From Chloroflexota bacterium (GTDB lineage Bacteria > Chloroflexota > UBA4733), in the NCBI GenBank assembly GCA_023489405.1, contig JAMDCW010000041.1:1-27181 (forward strand): a stretch of 27,181 bases of DNA, in the 5' to 3' direction. A program made the position numbers and the translations under genes. Shown here one piece after another: positions 1 to 7,287 of this stretch. The first letter of the stretch is position 1, and each line of letters opens with the position of its first letter. The notes under the pieces are model-generated. The model saw only the letters and a program-made list of their open reading frames with translations, was not told the origin of the DNA and did no database searches.

Positions 1-1187
1 CTGCCAAAACCTTCATCGATGAACAATTGACCCGGATTGATGGAGAACGGCGAAGATTGACGGCATCTCTCGAGGATTTCGTTCAACTCCGGCTTGGTGT
101 GCAGCTTGGTGATCGTGCTGCGGAGCAATATGACCAGCTCCAGGTGACGCTTGGCGAACGGCAACAGGAGCTTCGAGAAGAGCGATTTGCCAGCAGGGAG
201 AAGGAGCAACGCGATCACATCCTCGCACAGATAGAAGCTGTGGGCTATGACGAAGCTCGCGAACGTGTCGCTATACGCCGAGAACGTGAGCTCGGTACGG
301 CGGAACAGGAGTATGAGGAGCTGCGTCACGCTTCAGAGCGGTTGAGCGAGACGACATGGCGGCTGACCAAGCTGACAGAAACTATTGCGGCTCATCGTGC
401 AAATTGCCAGCAGGCGCAGCAGGATTTACAGAATATTCGAGCCAGCCGTGCTGGCATCGACATTCAAGTACAAGATGTACAACGGGCGGAACGTGAAGAA
501 CAAGAGGCGCAGGAAATATTACGATCGGCCCATCACCGGCTGGGGCAGATCGAGGCGACAATAACCGAGCGAGAGAAGGATCGCGCTGAACGCAATGAGC
601 TTGCCAAAGATCGTCAAGAGACCATTGAGCAAGAAAGCATTGCCAGCGAGCTTGTCGATACTTTTGGCAGAAATGGCGTCCAAGCGCTGCTCATCGAAGA
701 ATGCATTCCTCTGATCGAACAAGAGGCGAACCAGTTGCTCAATCAAATCACAGAGGGACGTATGAGTATTCAGCTCGTGACGCAACGGCTCGGTAGCGCC
801 CAACAAACGATCGAGACTCTAGATATCCGCATCAGCGATGAATACGGCCTGCGCAGCTATGAACTCTACAGCGGCGGTGAAGCGTTTCGAGTGAACTTTG
901 CAATTCGCGTGGCCCTTTCTCGTGTCCTCGCTGCTCGAGCGGGATCCCCGCTTGAAACATTGATCATCGATGAAGGTTTTGGCAGTCAGGATGCAGTTGG
1001 GCGACTACGGCTGCAACAGGCCTTAGCATCCATTGTGCATCACGATGAATTCCAATGCATCGTCGTCGTTACGCATCTGGATGAGCTCAAGGAAGCTTTT
1101 CCGCATCGCCTAGAAGTATACAAAGATTACCAGGGATCCCACGTTCGTGACCTCACCTCAACCCCACTACCCATGGGGGGTAGTTGA
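1..1187 (+). CDS. sbcC: SbcC/Rad50-type exonuclease ATPase subunit, C-terminal part (5' end outside window)
   Basis: The reading frame is open from the left edge (in frame from base 3), so only the C-terminal ~395 residues are visible. Bases ~30-700 encode a long charged, Glu/Arg/Gln-rich coiled coil. An ABC signature (YSGGEAFR) follows near base 865, then a Walker B/D-loop (LIIDEGFGSQD) near 960-990 and a switch histidine (VTHLDEL) near 1070. This is the C-terminal ATPase half of SMC-like SbcC/Rad50, which with SbcD/Mre11 processes DNA ends and hairpins. The zinc-hook CxxC is not in the visible part and should lie upstream. RecN or another SMC-like ATPase is less likely, because the signature and the short tail fit SbcC best. 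sbcD may lie just upstream, but it is not seen. The stop codon overlaps the -35 box of the next transcription unit. Confidence 0.85.
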   Translation, partial: AKTFIDEQLTRIDGERRRLTASLEDFVQLRLGVQLGDRAAEQYDQLQVTLGERQQELREERFASREKEQRDHILAQIEAVGYDEARERVAIRRERELGTAEQEYEELRHASERLSETTWRLTKLTETIAAHRANCQQAQQDLQNIRASRAGIDIQVQDVQRAEREEQEAQEILRSAHHRLGQIEATITEREKDRAERNELAKDRQETIEQESIASELVDTFGRNGVQALLIEECIPLIEQEANQLLNQITEGRMSIQLVTQRLGSAQQTIETLDIRISDEYGLRSYELYSGGEAFRVNFAIRVALSRVLAARAGSPLETLIIDEGFGSQDAVGRLRLQQALASIVHHDEFQCIVVVTHLDELKEAFPHRLEVYKDYQGSHVRDLTSTPLPMGGS

Positions 1188-1213
1188 CAAAGTCAGGAAA
1201 GCTAATCTACAAT
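1184..1213 (+). promoter_or_regulatory. sigma70-type promoter for the cysteine cluster
   Basis: A perfect -35 box TTGACA (1184-1189) is followed after 18 bases by TACAAT (1208-1213). The -35 overlaps the sbcC stop codon. The predicted transcript starts near 1220, about 27 bases before the GTG chosen for cysM. This argues against any cysM start upstream of about 1220. Confidence 0.7.
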
Positions 1214-1246
1214 ATAGTCAAGCAAATGGAGTGGAGGGGCGGTGTG

Positions 1247-2206
1247 GTGGCAACCAGGGTACCGTCTCACGATATGAATGAGGTGCCCGTACTAGGGAGC
1301 TACATTCTCGATCGTATCGGGAACACGCCGCTCATTGTATTCCGCCGGCTTCTTCCGCACAATTCCCGTGTCCGGATCTTCGCCAAGGCTGAATGGTTCA
1401 ATCCAGGGGGCTCAGTTAAAGATCGGGCCGCATTACAGATCATCCTCGATGCGGAACGCCGTGGCGACCTCACGCCGGGAAAGGTGCTCATCGATTCCTC
1501 TTCTGGTAATACCGGCATCGCTTACGCGATGATTGGCGCTGCGCGAGGTATACCGATTGAGCTCGTGATGCCGGCGAGTGTCAGCGAAGAGCGAAAACTT
1601 ATTGCTGCCGCTTTTGGCGCCAAGGTCATCTACTCTGATCCTTATGAAGGCTCAGATGGAGCTATCCGCCTCGTACGGGAGATCGTTGCGGCTCAACCTG
1701 AGCGCTACTACTATGCCGACCAGTACTCGAATCCATCCAACTGGCTTGCCCACTATCGGACGACCGGTCCGGAAATCTGGCGGCAGACGATGGGACAGGT
1801 GACACATATCGTCGCTGGGCTTGGCACGAGTGGCACCATTATGGGAGCAGGCCGTTATCTCCAAGGGCGCAACGCCAAGGTCCGAGTGATTGGAGTACAG
1901 CCTGATGACGCCCTGCACGGTATTGAAGGGCTCAAGCACATGGAAAGTGCGATTGTGCCGGCGATCTATGATGAGCGGCGTCTCAATGCCAAGCTGCTTG
2001 TCAGCACAGAAGAAGCATTCGATATGGCGCGGCGTATTGCGCGCGAGGAAGGTATTTTTACTGGACAGTCAGCCGGCGCTGCGTTCGCTGCAGCGTTGAG
2101 ACTGGCTGACAGTCTCGATGAAGGCACGATTGTCGTCATCTTTCCTGACAGTGGTGATAAATACCTCACTACGAGCTTATGGCAAAAACAGGATTGGTCA
2201 ATCTAA
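1247..2206 (+). CDS. cysM: PLP-dependent cysteine synthase, CysM-like
   Basis: This is a 319-residue fold-type II PLP enzyme of the cysteine synthase family. The PLP lysine lies in NPGGSVKDR (K58) and the phosphate loop reads SSGNTG. The segment HGIEGLKHM, after the AGLGTSGT loop, is typical of the CysM branch. Mycobacterium tuberculosis CysM uses O-phosphoserine and the thiocarboxylated carrier CysO; here a Lys stands about where that enzyme has its substrate-phosphate Arg (my alignment from memory). The neighbours are a CysO-like carrier/E1, a Mec-type protease and a rhodanese, so the same protein-thiocarboxylate route is inferred. The GTG at 1247 is chosen because GGAGGGG (1233-1239) sits 7 bases upstream and a strong promoter lies at 1184-1213. 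GTG at 1244 and ATG at 1274 are alternatives. Confidence 0.88.
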   Translation: MATRVPSHDMNEVPVLGSYILDRIGNTPLIVFRRLLPHNSRVRIFAKAEWFNPGGSVKDRAALQIILDAERRGDLTPGKVLIDSSSGNTGIAYAMIGAARGIPIELVMPASVSEERKLIAAAFGAKVIYSDPYEGSDGAIRLVREIVAAQPERYYYADQYSNPSNWLAHYRTTGPEIWRQTMGQVTHIVAGLGTSGTIMGAGRYLQGRNAKVRVIGVQPDDALHGIEGLKHMESAIVPAIYDERRLNAKLLVSTEEAFDMARRIAREEGIFTGQSAGAAFAAALRLADSLDEGTIVVIFPDSGDKYLTTSLWQKQDWSI

Positions 2207-2210
2207 CCAA

Positions 2211-2239
2211 CCGGCCGTTCCGTGTGTAGAGAAGGCCGG
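2211..2239 (+). other. small inverted repeat before the CysO-E1 gene
   Basis: CCGGCC (2211-2216) and GGCCGG (2234-2239) form a 6-bp stem around a 17-base loop. It lies between the cysM stop and the ribosome binding site of the next gene. It could affect translation or mRNA processing. There is no U-run, so it is not a convincing terminator. Confidence 0.3.
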
Positions 2240-2253
2240 ATGTAGAAAGGGTA

Positions 2254-3360
2254 ATGAGTGTGGTAGTGCAGGTTCTTGTGCCTAGCGCTCTCCGCAGTCT
2301 GACGAGGAATCAGGCGCGCGTAGAGGCTCGAGGCACAACGCTCCGTGAAGTGATTGGGGACCTCGAAGCGCAGTATCCCGGTGTTGGTACACGCCTATGT
2401 AATGCTGATGGATCGCTGCGTCAGTTCGTCAATGTCTTTATCAATGGCGAGGATGCACGCCGCCTTGGTGGTCTCGACGCCGCTGTCGTGGATGGTGCAG
2501 AGGTTGGCATCATGCCTGCTATGGCAGGTGGGAGCGGCTTTACGCCGGATGAAGTGGTGCGGTATAGCCGGCACATTTTAATGCCAGAGGTAGGCAGTGC
2601 TGGTCAGCGTAAACTGAAGAATGCCAAAGTGCTCGTGATCGGCGCTGGAGGGCTTGGCAGCCCAGCCGCGCTGTACCTTGCCGCTGCGGGTGTTGGCACA
2701 ATTGGGATTGTAGATTTTGATGATGTCGATCTCTCCAATCTGCAGCGGCAAATCTTGCATCATACCCATGATGTCGGTCGTCCTAAGGTGCTCTCCGCAA
2801 AGGACGGCCTCTACGACATCAATCCTTTCGTAACTGTCATTCCCCATCAAATTGTGCTCGATTCCAGCAATGCCCAGGAGGTTATCTCCCAGTACGACAT
2901 CGTCGTAAATGGATGCGACAACTTTGCGACTCGGTATCTACTCTCAGACGTCGCTTTTTGGGGCAAGAAGCCGCTCGTCGACGGCAGCATCCTGCGATTC
3001 GACGGACAAGCAACCGTCTTTCTGCCAGGCCGCGGCTGCTATCGCTGTCTTTTCCCCGTTCCACCACCGCCGGGCGAAGTGCCGAGTTGCGCTGAGGCAG
3101 GTGTTCTAGGGATGATGACCGGTCTGGTTGGATCAGTTCAAGCCATCGAGGCGGTGAAGTTGATCCTTGGTATTGGTGAATCGCTGGCAGGTAAGCTTCT
3201 CGTCGTAGACGCATTGACCATGGATTTTCGGACGATGCGTACGCCGCGTGATCCTCACTGCCCGGTATGCGGGGATCACCCGACGATTTTCGAGCCTATC
3301 GACTATGTACAATTCTGTGGTGCACCGCACGCTGAGGTACCTACTGGAGCGAGCGCTTGA
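2254..3360 (+). CDS. CysO-like ubiquitin-fold sulfur carrier fused to MoeB/ThiF-type E1 adenylyltransferase
   Basis: This 368-residue two-domain protein starts with a ThiS/MoaD/CysO-like beta-grasp (residues 1-93). It closely resembles mycobacterial CysO, with FVNVFINGEDAR and a C-terminal-style PAMAGG whose Gly-Gly is residues 92-93. A MoeB-type E1 domain follows directly from ~SGFTPDE: RYSRHILMPEVG, nucleotide loop GAGGLGSP (130-137), zinc-type CxxC pairs 262/265 and 336/339, and the conserved SCAEAG cysteine (279). E1 enzymes adenylate the carrier's terminal glycine so that it can be thiocarboxylated. Here that glycine pair is internal, so proteolysis or a non-standard mechanism is needed for carrier use. 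The ATG at 2254 has AGAAAGGG just upstream. The stop is followed after one base by the protease ATG. Domain calls are secure; the sulfur role comes from context. Confidence 0.9.
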   Translation: MSVVVQVLVPSALRSLTRNQARVEARGTTLREVIGDLEAQYPGVGTRLCNADGSLRQFVNVFINGEDARRLGGLDAAVVDGAEVGIMPAMAGGSGFTPDEVVRYSRHILMPEVGSAGQRKLKNAKVLVIGAGGLGSPAALYLAAAGVGTIGIVDFDDVDLSNLQRQILHHTHDVGRPKVLSAKDGLYDINPFVTVIPHQIVLDSSNAQEVISQYDIVVNGCDNFATRYLLSDVAFWGKKPLVDGSILRFDGQATVFLPGRGCYRCLFPVPPPPGEVPSCAEAGVLGMMTGLVGSVQAIEAVKLILGIGESLAGKLLVVDALTMDFRTMRTPRDPHCPVCGDHPTIFEPIDYVQFCGAPHAEVPTGASA

Positions 3361-3361
3361 T

Positions 3362-3793
3362 ATGCGTTTACCGCAGCGATTCCTCGATGAGATTATAGCT
3401 CACGCGCGCGAAGGACGCGCACAAGATGCAGAAATCTGCGGAGTGCTTCTGGGGAAGGATGGCGATCCAACTGAGCTCGTGCGTGTTCGCAACGTGGACC
3501 CCTCTCCGCGGGTACGCTATTACATGGATCCACAGGGGCTATTCACGGTAATGCAGCGAATAGAACAAGGGGGGCTTGACCTTGTAGCAATTTATCACTC
3601 TCATCCTCATACCCGGGCATATCCATCAGAAACAGATCGTCGGAACGCTCACGATGATCAGGGAAATCCGCTGTATCCGGGGACGATCTACATCATCTGC
3701 TCCCTCGAGCATCCAGAGCAGCCGGCAGTTCGTGCTTTTCATCTATTTCCCGATCGGTCGGAAGAGGAACGTATTGACATAGTGGACAATTAA
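3362..3793 (+). CDS. mec: JAMM/MPN metallopeptidase, Mec-type (CysO-cysteine peptidase)
   Basis: This 143-residue Mov34/MPN/PAD-1 protein has a full JAMM zinc motif: Glu24 (AEICGVLLG), His79-Ser-His81, Ser89 and Asp92 (HSH-x7-S-x2-D). In Mycobacterium tuberculosis the homologue Mec hydrolyses CysO-cysteine to free cysteine and regenerate the carrier. JAMM proteases in general cut after ubiquitin-fold Gly-Gly ends. The gene lies one base after the CysO-E1 stop, so the two are translationally coupled. Here the protease might also cut the internal Gly-Gly of the fused carrier, which is inference. The ATG at 3362 is chosen because the homologous region starts there; the frame stays open upstream inside the E1 gene. 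SD support is weak (a GGAG about 13 bases upstream). Confidence 0.85.
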   Translation: MRLPQRFLDEIIAHAREGRAQDAEICGVLLGKDGDPTELVRVRNVDPSPRVRYYMDPQGLFTVMQRIEQGGLDLVAIYHSHPHTRAYPSETDRRNAHDDQGNPLYPGTIYIICSLEHPEQPAVRAFHLFPDRSEEERIDIVDN

Positions 3794-3805
3794 GGTGGAA
3801 CAGTC

Positions 3806-4162
3806 GTGAAAGAACAAGAGATCACTCGGATGAATGTGCAAGCAGAAGAACCTTTCAAGCGTATCGGTATCGAAGAAGCTCGCCGTCTTATTGAGAGCGG
3901 TGTTCCTGTCATCGACGTGCGTGAGCTAGGCGAATATCAGCGTGGTCACTTGTCTGGGGCTAAGCTCGTGCCTCTCAATACGTTCTTACGCGACGCGCGC
4001 AAGCATCTTCCGGCTAGTGGTCCCGTGCTGTTTGTGTGCGCAGTGGGGCAGCGGTCGGCAGTGGCAGCGGAAATGGCTGCGGCGGTAGGAGCAACGGGGG
4101 TCTACAACATTGAAGGCGGTATTAACGCTTGGATAGCTAAAGGATATCCCATCGAGCACTAG
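3806..4162 (+). CDS. single-domain rhodanese (sulfurtransferase)
   Basis: This 118-residue protein has one rhodanese domain: VIDVRELGEYQRGHLSGA (35-52) and the active-site loop CAVGQRS with Cys78 as persulfide carrier. It ends with the usual GGINAW-GYP signature. Rhodaneses deliver sulfane sulfur. In MoeZ-type proteins this domain is fused behind the E1 domain; here it is the last gene of the cysteine cluster. It therefore probably supplies sulfur for thiocarboxylation of the CysO-like domain. The GTG start has AAGGTGG about 9 bases upstream and follows the protease stop by 12 bases. Confidence 0.88.
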   Translation: MKEQEITRMNVQAEEPFKRIGIEEARRLIESGVPVIDVRELGEYQRGHLSGAKLVPLNTFLRDARKHLPASGPVLFVCAVGQRSAVAAEMAAAVGATGVYNIEGGINAWIAKGYPIEH

Positions 4163-4304
4163 CTACCGCCGTGCCTTAGCAGGTTGGGGCCCGATTGTGC
4201 TGGGTAAAGAAGAAGGCGTCCAGAGTACGGCAGAGGGTAGCTCCCTGCCCCGACGACGTTCCTACATTACTACAGGTCAAGATGAACTTAGGGATGGAGT
4301 GAGC

Positions 4305-4655
4305 TCAGTCGCTAGCGAACTCCAGGCGATTACCGAAGGGATCGGCGCAGTAGAAGCGTGCGATACTGGGGTACAGGCTACCACTTTCCGTGTGATAGCC
4401 TGCTGATTCGAGATGCCGGCGGAACTCGTCTGGATCACTGACCTTGAAGCAGAGGTGAGCCTTGCGAGCTGGTTGAAAGGGGCGTTCCACGCCAAGATGC
4501 AATTCTTACCCTCGCCCTAAATCGAATCAACATCCACCGCAACGCTTGAGTTCTGCTGGCTTAAGCAATTCCGGCAGACCGAGGAGGGCGCTGTAAAAAG
4601 CCCGAGCATCTTCTTCCTGGCCCTCCGGCATGGCGGGCTGGACGTGAACAAATAC
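4305..4655 (-). pseudogene. VOC/glyoxalase-family protein, inactivated by two in-frame stops
   Basis: Read on the minus strand from about 4655, one uninterrupted frame gives a recognisable vicinal-oxygen-chelate (glyoxalase/bleomycin-resistance) protein of ~116 residues. Landmarks are VHVQPAMPEGQEEDARAFY, LLGLPEL, HLGVE, ARKAH and a C-terminal FYCADPFGNRLEF. Two stops interrupt it without any frameshift. A TGA (4527-4529) sits where the family usually has Trp (GGCW), and a TAA (4506-4508) where a Gln/Glu precedes LHLG. Both can be single transitions (TGG to TGA, CAA to TAA). A normal start codon is also missing; GTA stands there. It looks like a recent pseudogene. Readthrough or sequencing error is less likely, since three lesions coincide. 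Confidence 0.8.
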
Positions 4656-4678
4656 CTAGTATCGAGGGCTGAGCCTCT

Positions 4679-5659
4679 CTAGGCGCTGGCGAACTCCACA
4701 TTCAGCTCGCTACGATGAATTCCCTGCTCATCAAGCCAGCGCTCCGCATCAATAGCTGCCTTGCATCCTTCACCAGCAGCCGTGACAGCTTGACGATAGC
4801 GATGATCTCGCACATCACCAGCGGCAAATACCCCTGGCACATTGGTATAGGTCGTTGAGGGATCTGGCGCAATGATATACTCCGCCGCATCGAGATCAAT
4901 CTGCCCGGCAAAAACCTTCGTATTCGGCTCGTGGCCAATTGCCACAAAAACTCCGTCTGTCGTTACTTCCGAAACTTCCTTGGTGAGGAGGTTCCGTAGG
5001 CGTACCGCCGTTACTTTATTATCAGATCCAAGGATTTCTTCGACTACGGTGTTCCATATGAAAGAGATCTTGCTGTGAGAGAATGCTCGTTGCTGCATCA
5101 CTTTAGTGGCGCGAAGGGTATCTCGACGGTGGATAACGGAAACGGCAGTGGCATAGCGCGTCAAGAACAGCGCTTCTTCCAAGGCGGTATCTCCGCCTCC
5201 GACGACGACAACCTTCTTGCCACGAAAGAAAAAGCCATCGCAGGTAGCGCAGGCAGAGACGCCTTTACCGCGATATTCTTCTTCACCAGGCACTCCGATC
5301 CACTTCGCGGAAGCTCCAGTGGCGATGATTACGCTTTCAGCGAGAAACTCTCCTTCATCCGTTGTCACGCGAAATGGTCGCTGGTGGAAATCAACTGCTG
5401 TTGCATCAAGCTCCAGAACTTCAGCGCCGAACCGCTCAGCCTGTGCCCGCAAATCCTGCATGAGCTCTGGCCCTGTCGTACCCTGAGGATAACCAGGAAA
5501 GTTCTCAACGTCCGAAGTCAACATGAGCTGGCCTCCAGTAGAGTAGCCGGCTAGAACAAGCGGGTGAAGATCAGCCCGTGCTGCATAGAGAGCAGCGGTC
5601 CACCCTGCGGGACCTGAACCGATGATGACCACTTGGCGATGCTGATTATGTTCTGACAT
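4679..5659 (-). CDS. trxB: thioredoxin reductase (NADPH)
   Basis: This 326-residue low-molecular-weight thioredoxin reductase uses NADPH and FAD to reduce thioredoxin through a redox-active disulfide. Visible parts are the FAD loop GSGPAG (14-19), the active-site CATC (137-140), the NADPH loop GGGDTA (154-159), the 2'-phosphate-binding HRR motif (VIHRRDTLRA), and the C-terminal FAD motif FAAGDVRD. The length is normal. The ATG at 5659 is preceded by GAGGAG at a good distance, so an in-frame start ten codons upstream is not used. It is transcribed away from the Gfo/Idh/MocA gene and ends beside the VOC pseudogene. It is a likely reductant source for the neighbouring thiol chemistry, but no operon link exists. 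Confidence 0.95.
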   Translation of the reverse strand: MSEHNQHRQVVIIGSGPAGWTAALYAARADLHPLVLAGYSTGGQLMLTSDVENFPGYPQGTTGPELMQDLRAQAERFGAEVLELDATAVDFHQRPFRVTTDEGEFLAESVIIATGASAKWIGVPGEEEYRGKGVSACATCDGFFFRGKKVVVVGGGDTALEEALFLTRYATAVSVIHRRDTLRATKVMQQRAFSHSKISFIWNTVVEEILGSDNKVTAVRLRNLLTKEVSEVTTDGVFVAIGHEPNTKVFAGQIDLDAAEYIIAPDPSTTYTNVPGVFAAGDVRDHRYRQAVTAAGEGCKAAIDAERWLDEQGIHRSELNVEFASA

Positions 5660-5782
5660 ACATTCTCCTCTGTGATCGCCCGAGACCACACCGTCAATAC
5701 TAACGGCATTTCCTTAGCTATCTATTAGAATCGCCGACATTGATGCACGGTTGTGATGCCGTACTTGCACAGCTTCTCAAGT

Positions 5783-5811
5783 TTGCGCAAAAAAGACGTG
5801 GAGCATAGGAT
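5783..5811 (+). promoter_or_regulatory. possible promoter of the Gfo/Idh/MocA gene
   Basis: TTGCGC (5783-5788) and TAGGAT (5806-5811) are separated by 17 bases, each matching consensus at four of six positions. The gene's ATG follows about 54 bases later. The rest of the 5660-5864 divergent gap shows no clear element for trxB. Confidence 0.3.
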
Positions 5812-5864
5812 CGCTCAGAGCATATCCACAGTCGTGTATTGAGGTGAGTTTGAGGAGAGTAGGC

Positions 5865-6929
5865 ATGGCGAACCAGTATCGCGTGGGTATTATTGGCTGC
5901 GGTCGTAAACCAGTTCCTGATGCTCAAGGAAGAGTACGGACCGGTATTGCCGAAAGCCATGGGCGTGCCTATGCCGCAGTCCCCAACGCCACTCTTGTTG
6001 CCGCTGCAGATATCGATCCGGAGAACCTTACTAGCTTTTGTGAGCGCCACCACGTTCCCCATGGTTATGGGGACTACCACGAAATGCTCGCTCAGGAGCA
6101 CCTTGATATCGTCAGTGTTTGCACGTGGGTTTCGTTACACAGTCGCATCGTCATCGATGCGGCTGCGGCCCGTCCGAAAGCGATCCTTTGCGAAAAACCT
6201 ATGGCCTTAACCATTCCTGAGGCAGACGCTATGGTAGCCGCATGTGCCGCGAATAAGGTACGTCTGGCGATCAATCATCAACGGCGCCTCGGTGAACCGT
6301 TTCGACGCGCCAAAGAGCTGCTCACATCCGGCATGATCGGTTCCCCATTGCGCTTCGAGGCGCACGTACCAGGAGGCACTTTGCTTGACTGGGGAACGCA
6401 CTGGATCGATATGTTCTTCTACTACCTGGACCAGGAGCCAGTGGAATGGGTGATGGCAATGGCGGATCGCCACACTGATCGTGTGCTCTTCGGTGAAGAA
6501 CAAGAAGACCACGCAATTGTTCACTACCAGTTCCGCTCCGGGGTGCGCGCTTATCTTGACCTAGGGGTTCCCATTGTTAGGCAACCAGCAAACCGGCTGA
6601 TTGGAACGGAAGGGATCATCGAATTGGGGGTTTCGCCAGGGACTCCGTTGCGGGTGCATCGCTACACCAGTGCAGGCTGGGAAGACATTCCCGTCAAAGA
6701 AGGAATTCACGGGATCGAGCACTTCATTCACTCAGTGGAGGCGCTCATAGAGGCGGTTGAACAGGATGCTGAGCCGGCGCATAGCGGGGCCAATGGACGT
6801 CAAGCGCTCGAAGTCATCCTTGCGGCATACAGTTCTGTGGGACAGCGGGGTAAAGTCTATCTTCCTTACTGTGCGGAGGAGAGCGCTATGCGCGAGCTTA
6901 TGGCTCTTTGGCGCCAGCAGCGAACATAA
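5865..6929 (+). CDS. Gfo/Idh/MocA-family NAD(P)-dependent oxidoreductase
   Basis: This 354-residue protein has an N-terminal Rossmann domain (VGIIGCGRK, residues 7-15) and the family's EKP motif (CEKPMAL, 109-115). Its C-terminal half carries the GTHWIDM segment, whose His is part of the usual catalytic set. Family members oxidise or reduce sugars, inositols or related hydroxy compounds. The substrate cannot be named from sequence. There are no sugar transport or catabolic neighbours, so context does not help. The ATG at 5865 is chosen over one seven codons upstream because GAGGAGAG (5852-5859) is well placed before it. Confidence 0.88.
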   Translation: MANQYRVGIIGCGRKPVPDAQGRVRTGIAESHGRAYAAVPNATLVAAADIDPENLTSFCERHHVPHGYGDYHEMLAQEHLDIVSVCTWVSLHSRIVIDAAAARPKAILCEKPMALTIPEADAMVAACAANKVRLAINHQRRLGEPFRRAKELLTSGMIGSPLRFEAHVPGGTLLDWGTHWIDMFFYYLDQEPVEWVMAMADRHTDRVLFGEEQEDHAIVHYQFRSGVRAYLDLGVPIVRQPANRLIGTEGIIELGVSPGTPLRVHRYTSAGWEDIPVKEGIHGIEHFIHSVEALIEAVEQDAEPAHSGANGRQALEVILAAYSSVGQRGKVYLPYCAEESAMRELMALWRQQRT

Positions 6930-7287
6930 AAGCTTCCAGTGCCACAGAAATCCAGGGAGATTCAGGTTAGTGGTAAACTTGAATGGCAAACTATAGTTCT
7001 GGCCTCCTCCTTTAGCAAGGCCTTGGAGCGCACAAGGAACCGACCGGACCTAATTATTAGTGTCAGCGCCTTATGCCACAGGAGTGCGAGCGCTTCGAAA
7101 GCATTAGGATGAAGAGTCTACTCGCTGTTGTACAATGAAACATATGTAATACTTCCACCGATGTGCTCCATTCGTATTGAATACATTCCGATGACTGAGA
7201 GAGACCTTTTATGATGGTATGTGACTTTGCCTTCCATCAAGGGACTAGATCGTTGTAGTTAGGCGGCGATAGAGGAGCAAGTTGTTC
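6930..7287 (+). other. 358-bp gene-free interval
   Basis: No convincing coding frame is seen. It is somewhat AT-richer than its surroundings. A TATGAT box near 7209-7214 could be a -10 element, but its matching -35 is poor. A small GGCCT/AGGCC stem near 7000-7023 has no U-run. The function is not evident. Confidence 0.35.

Noticed and set aside
4506..4529. Recoding (selenocysteine or stop readthrough) in the VOC gene
   Set aside because: The TGA stands where Trp, not Cys, is expected. A TAA follows seven codons later and the start codon is also lost, so ordinary decay is the simpler reading.
5075..5554. Open frame of 159 codons on the plus strand
   Set aside because: Antisense to the unmistakable trxB gene, with no motif of its own and a low-complexity-like composition.
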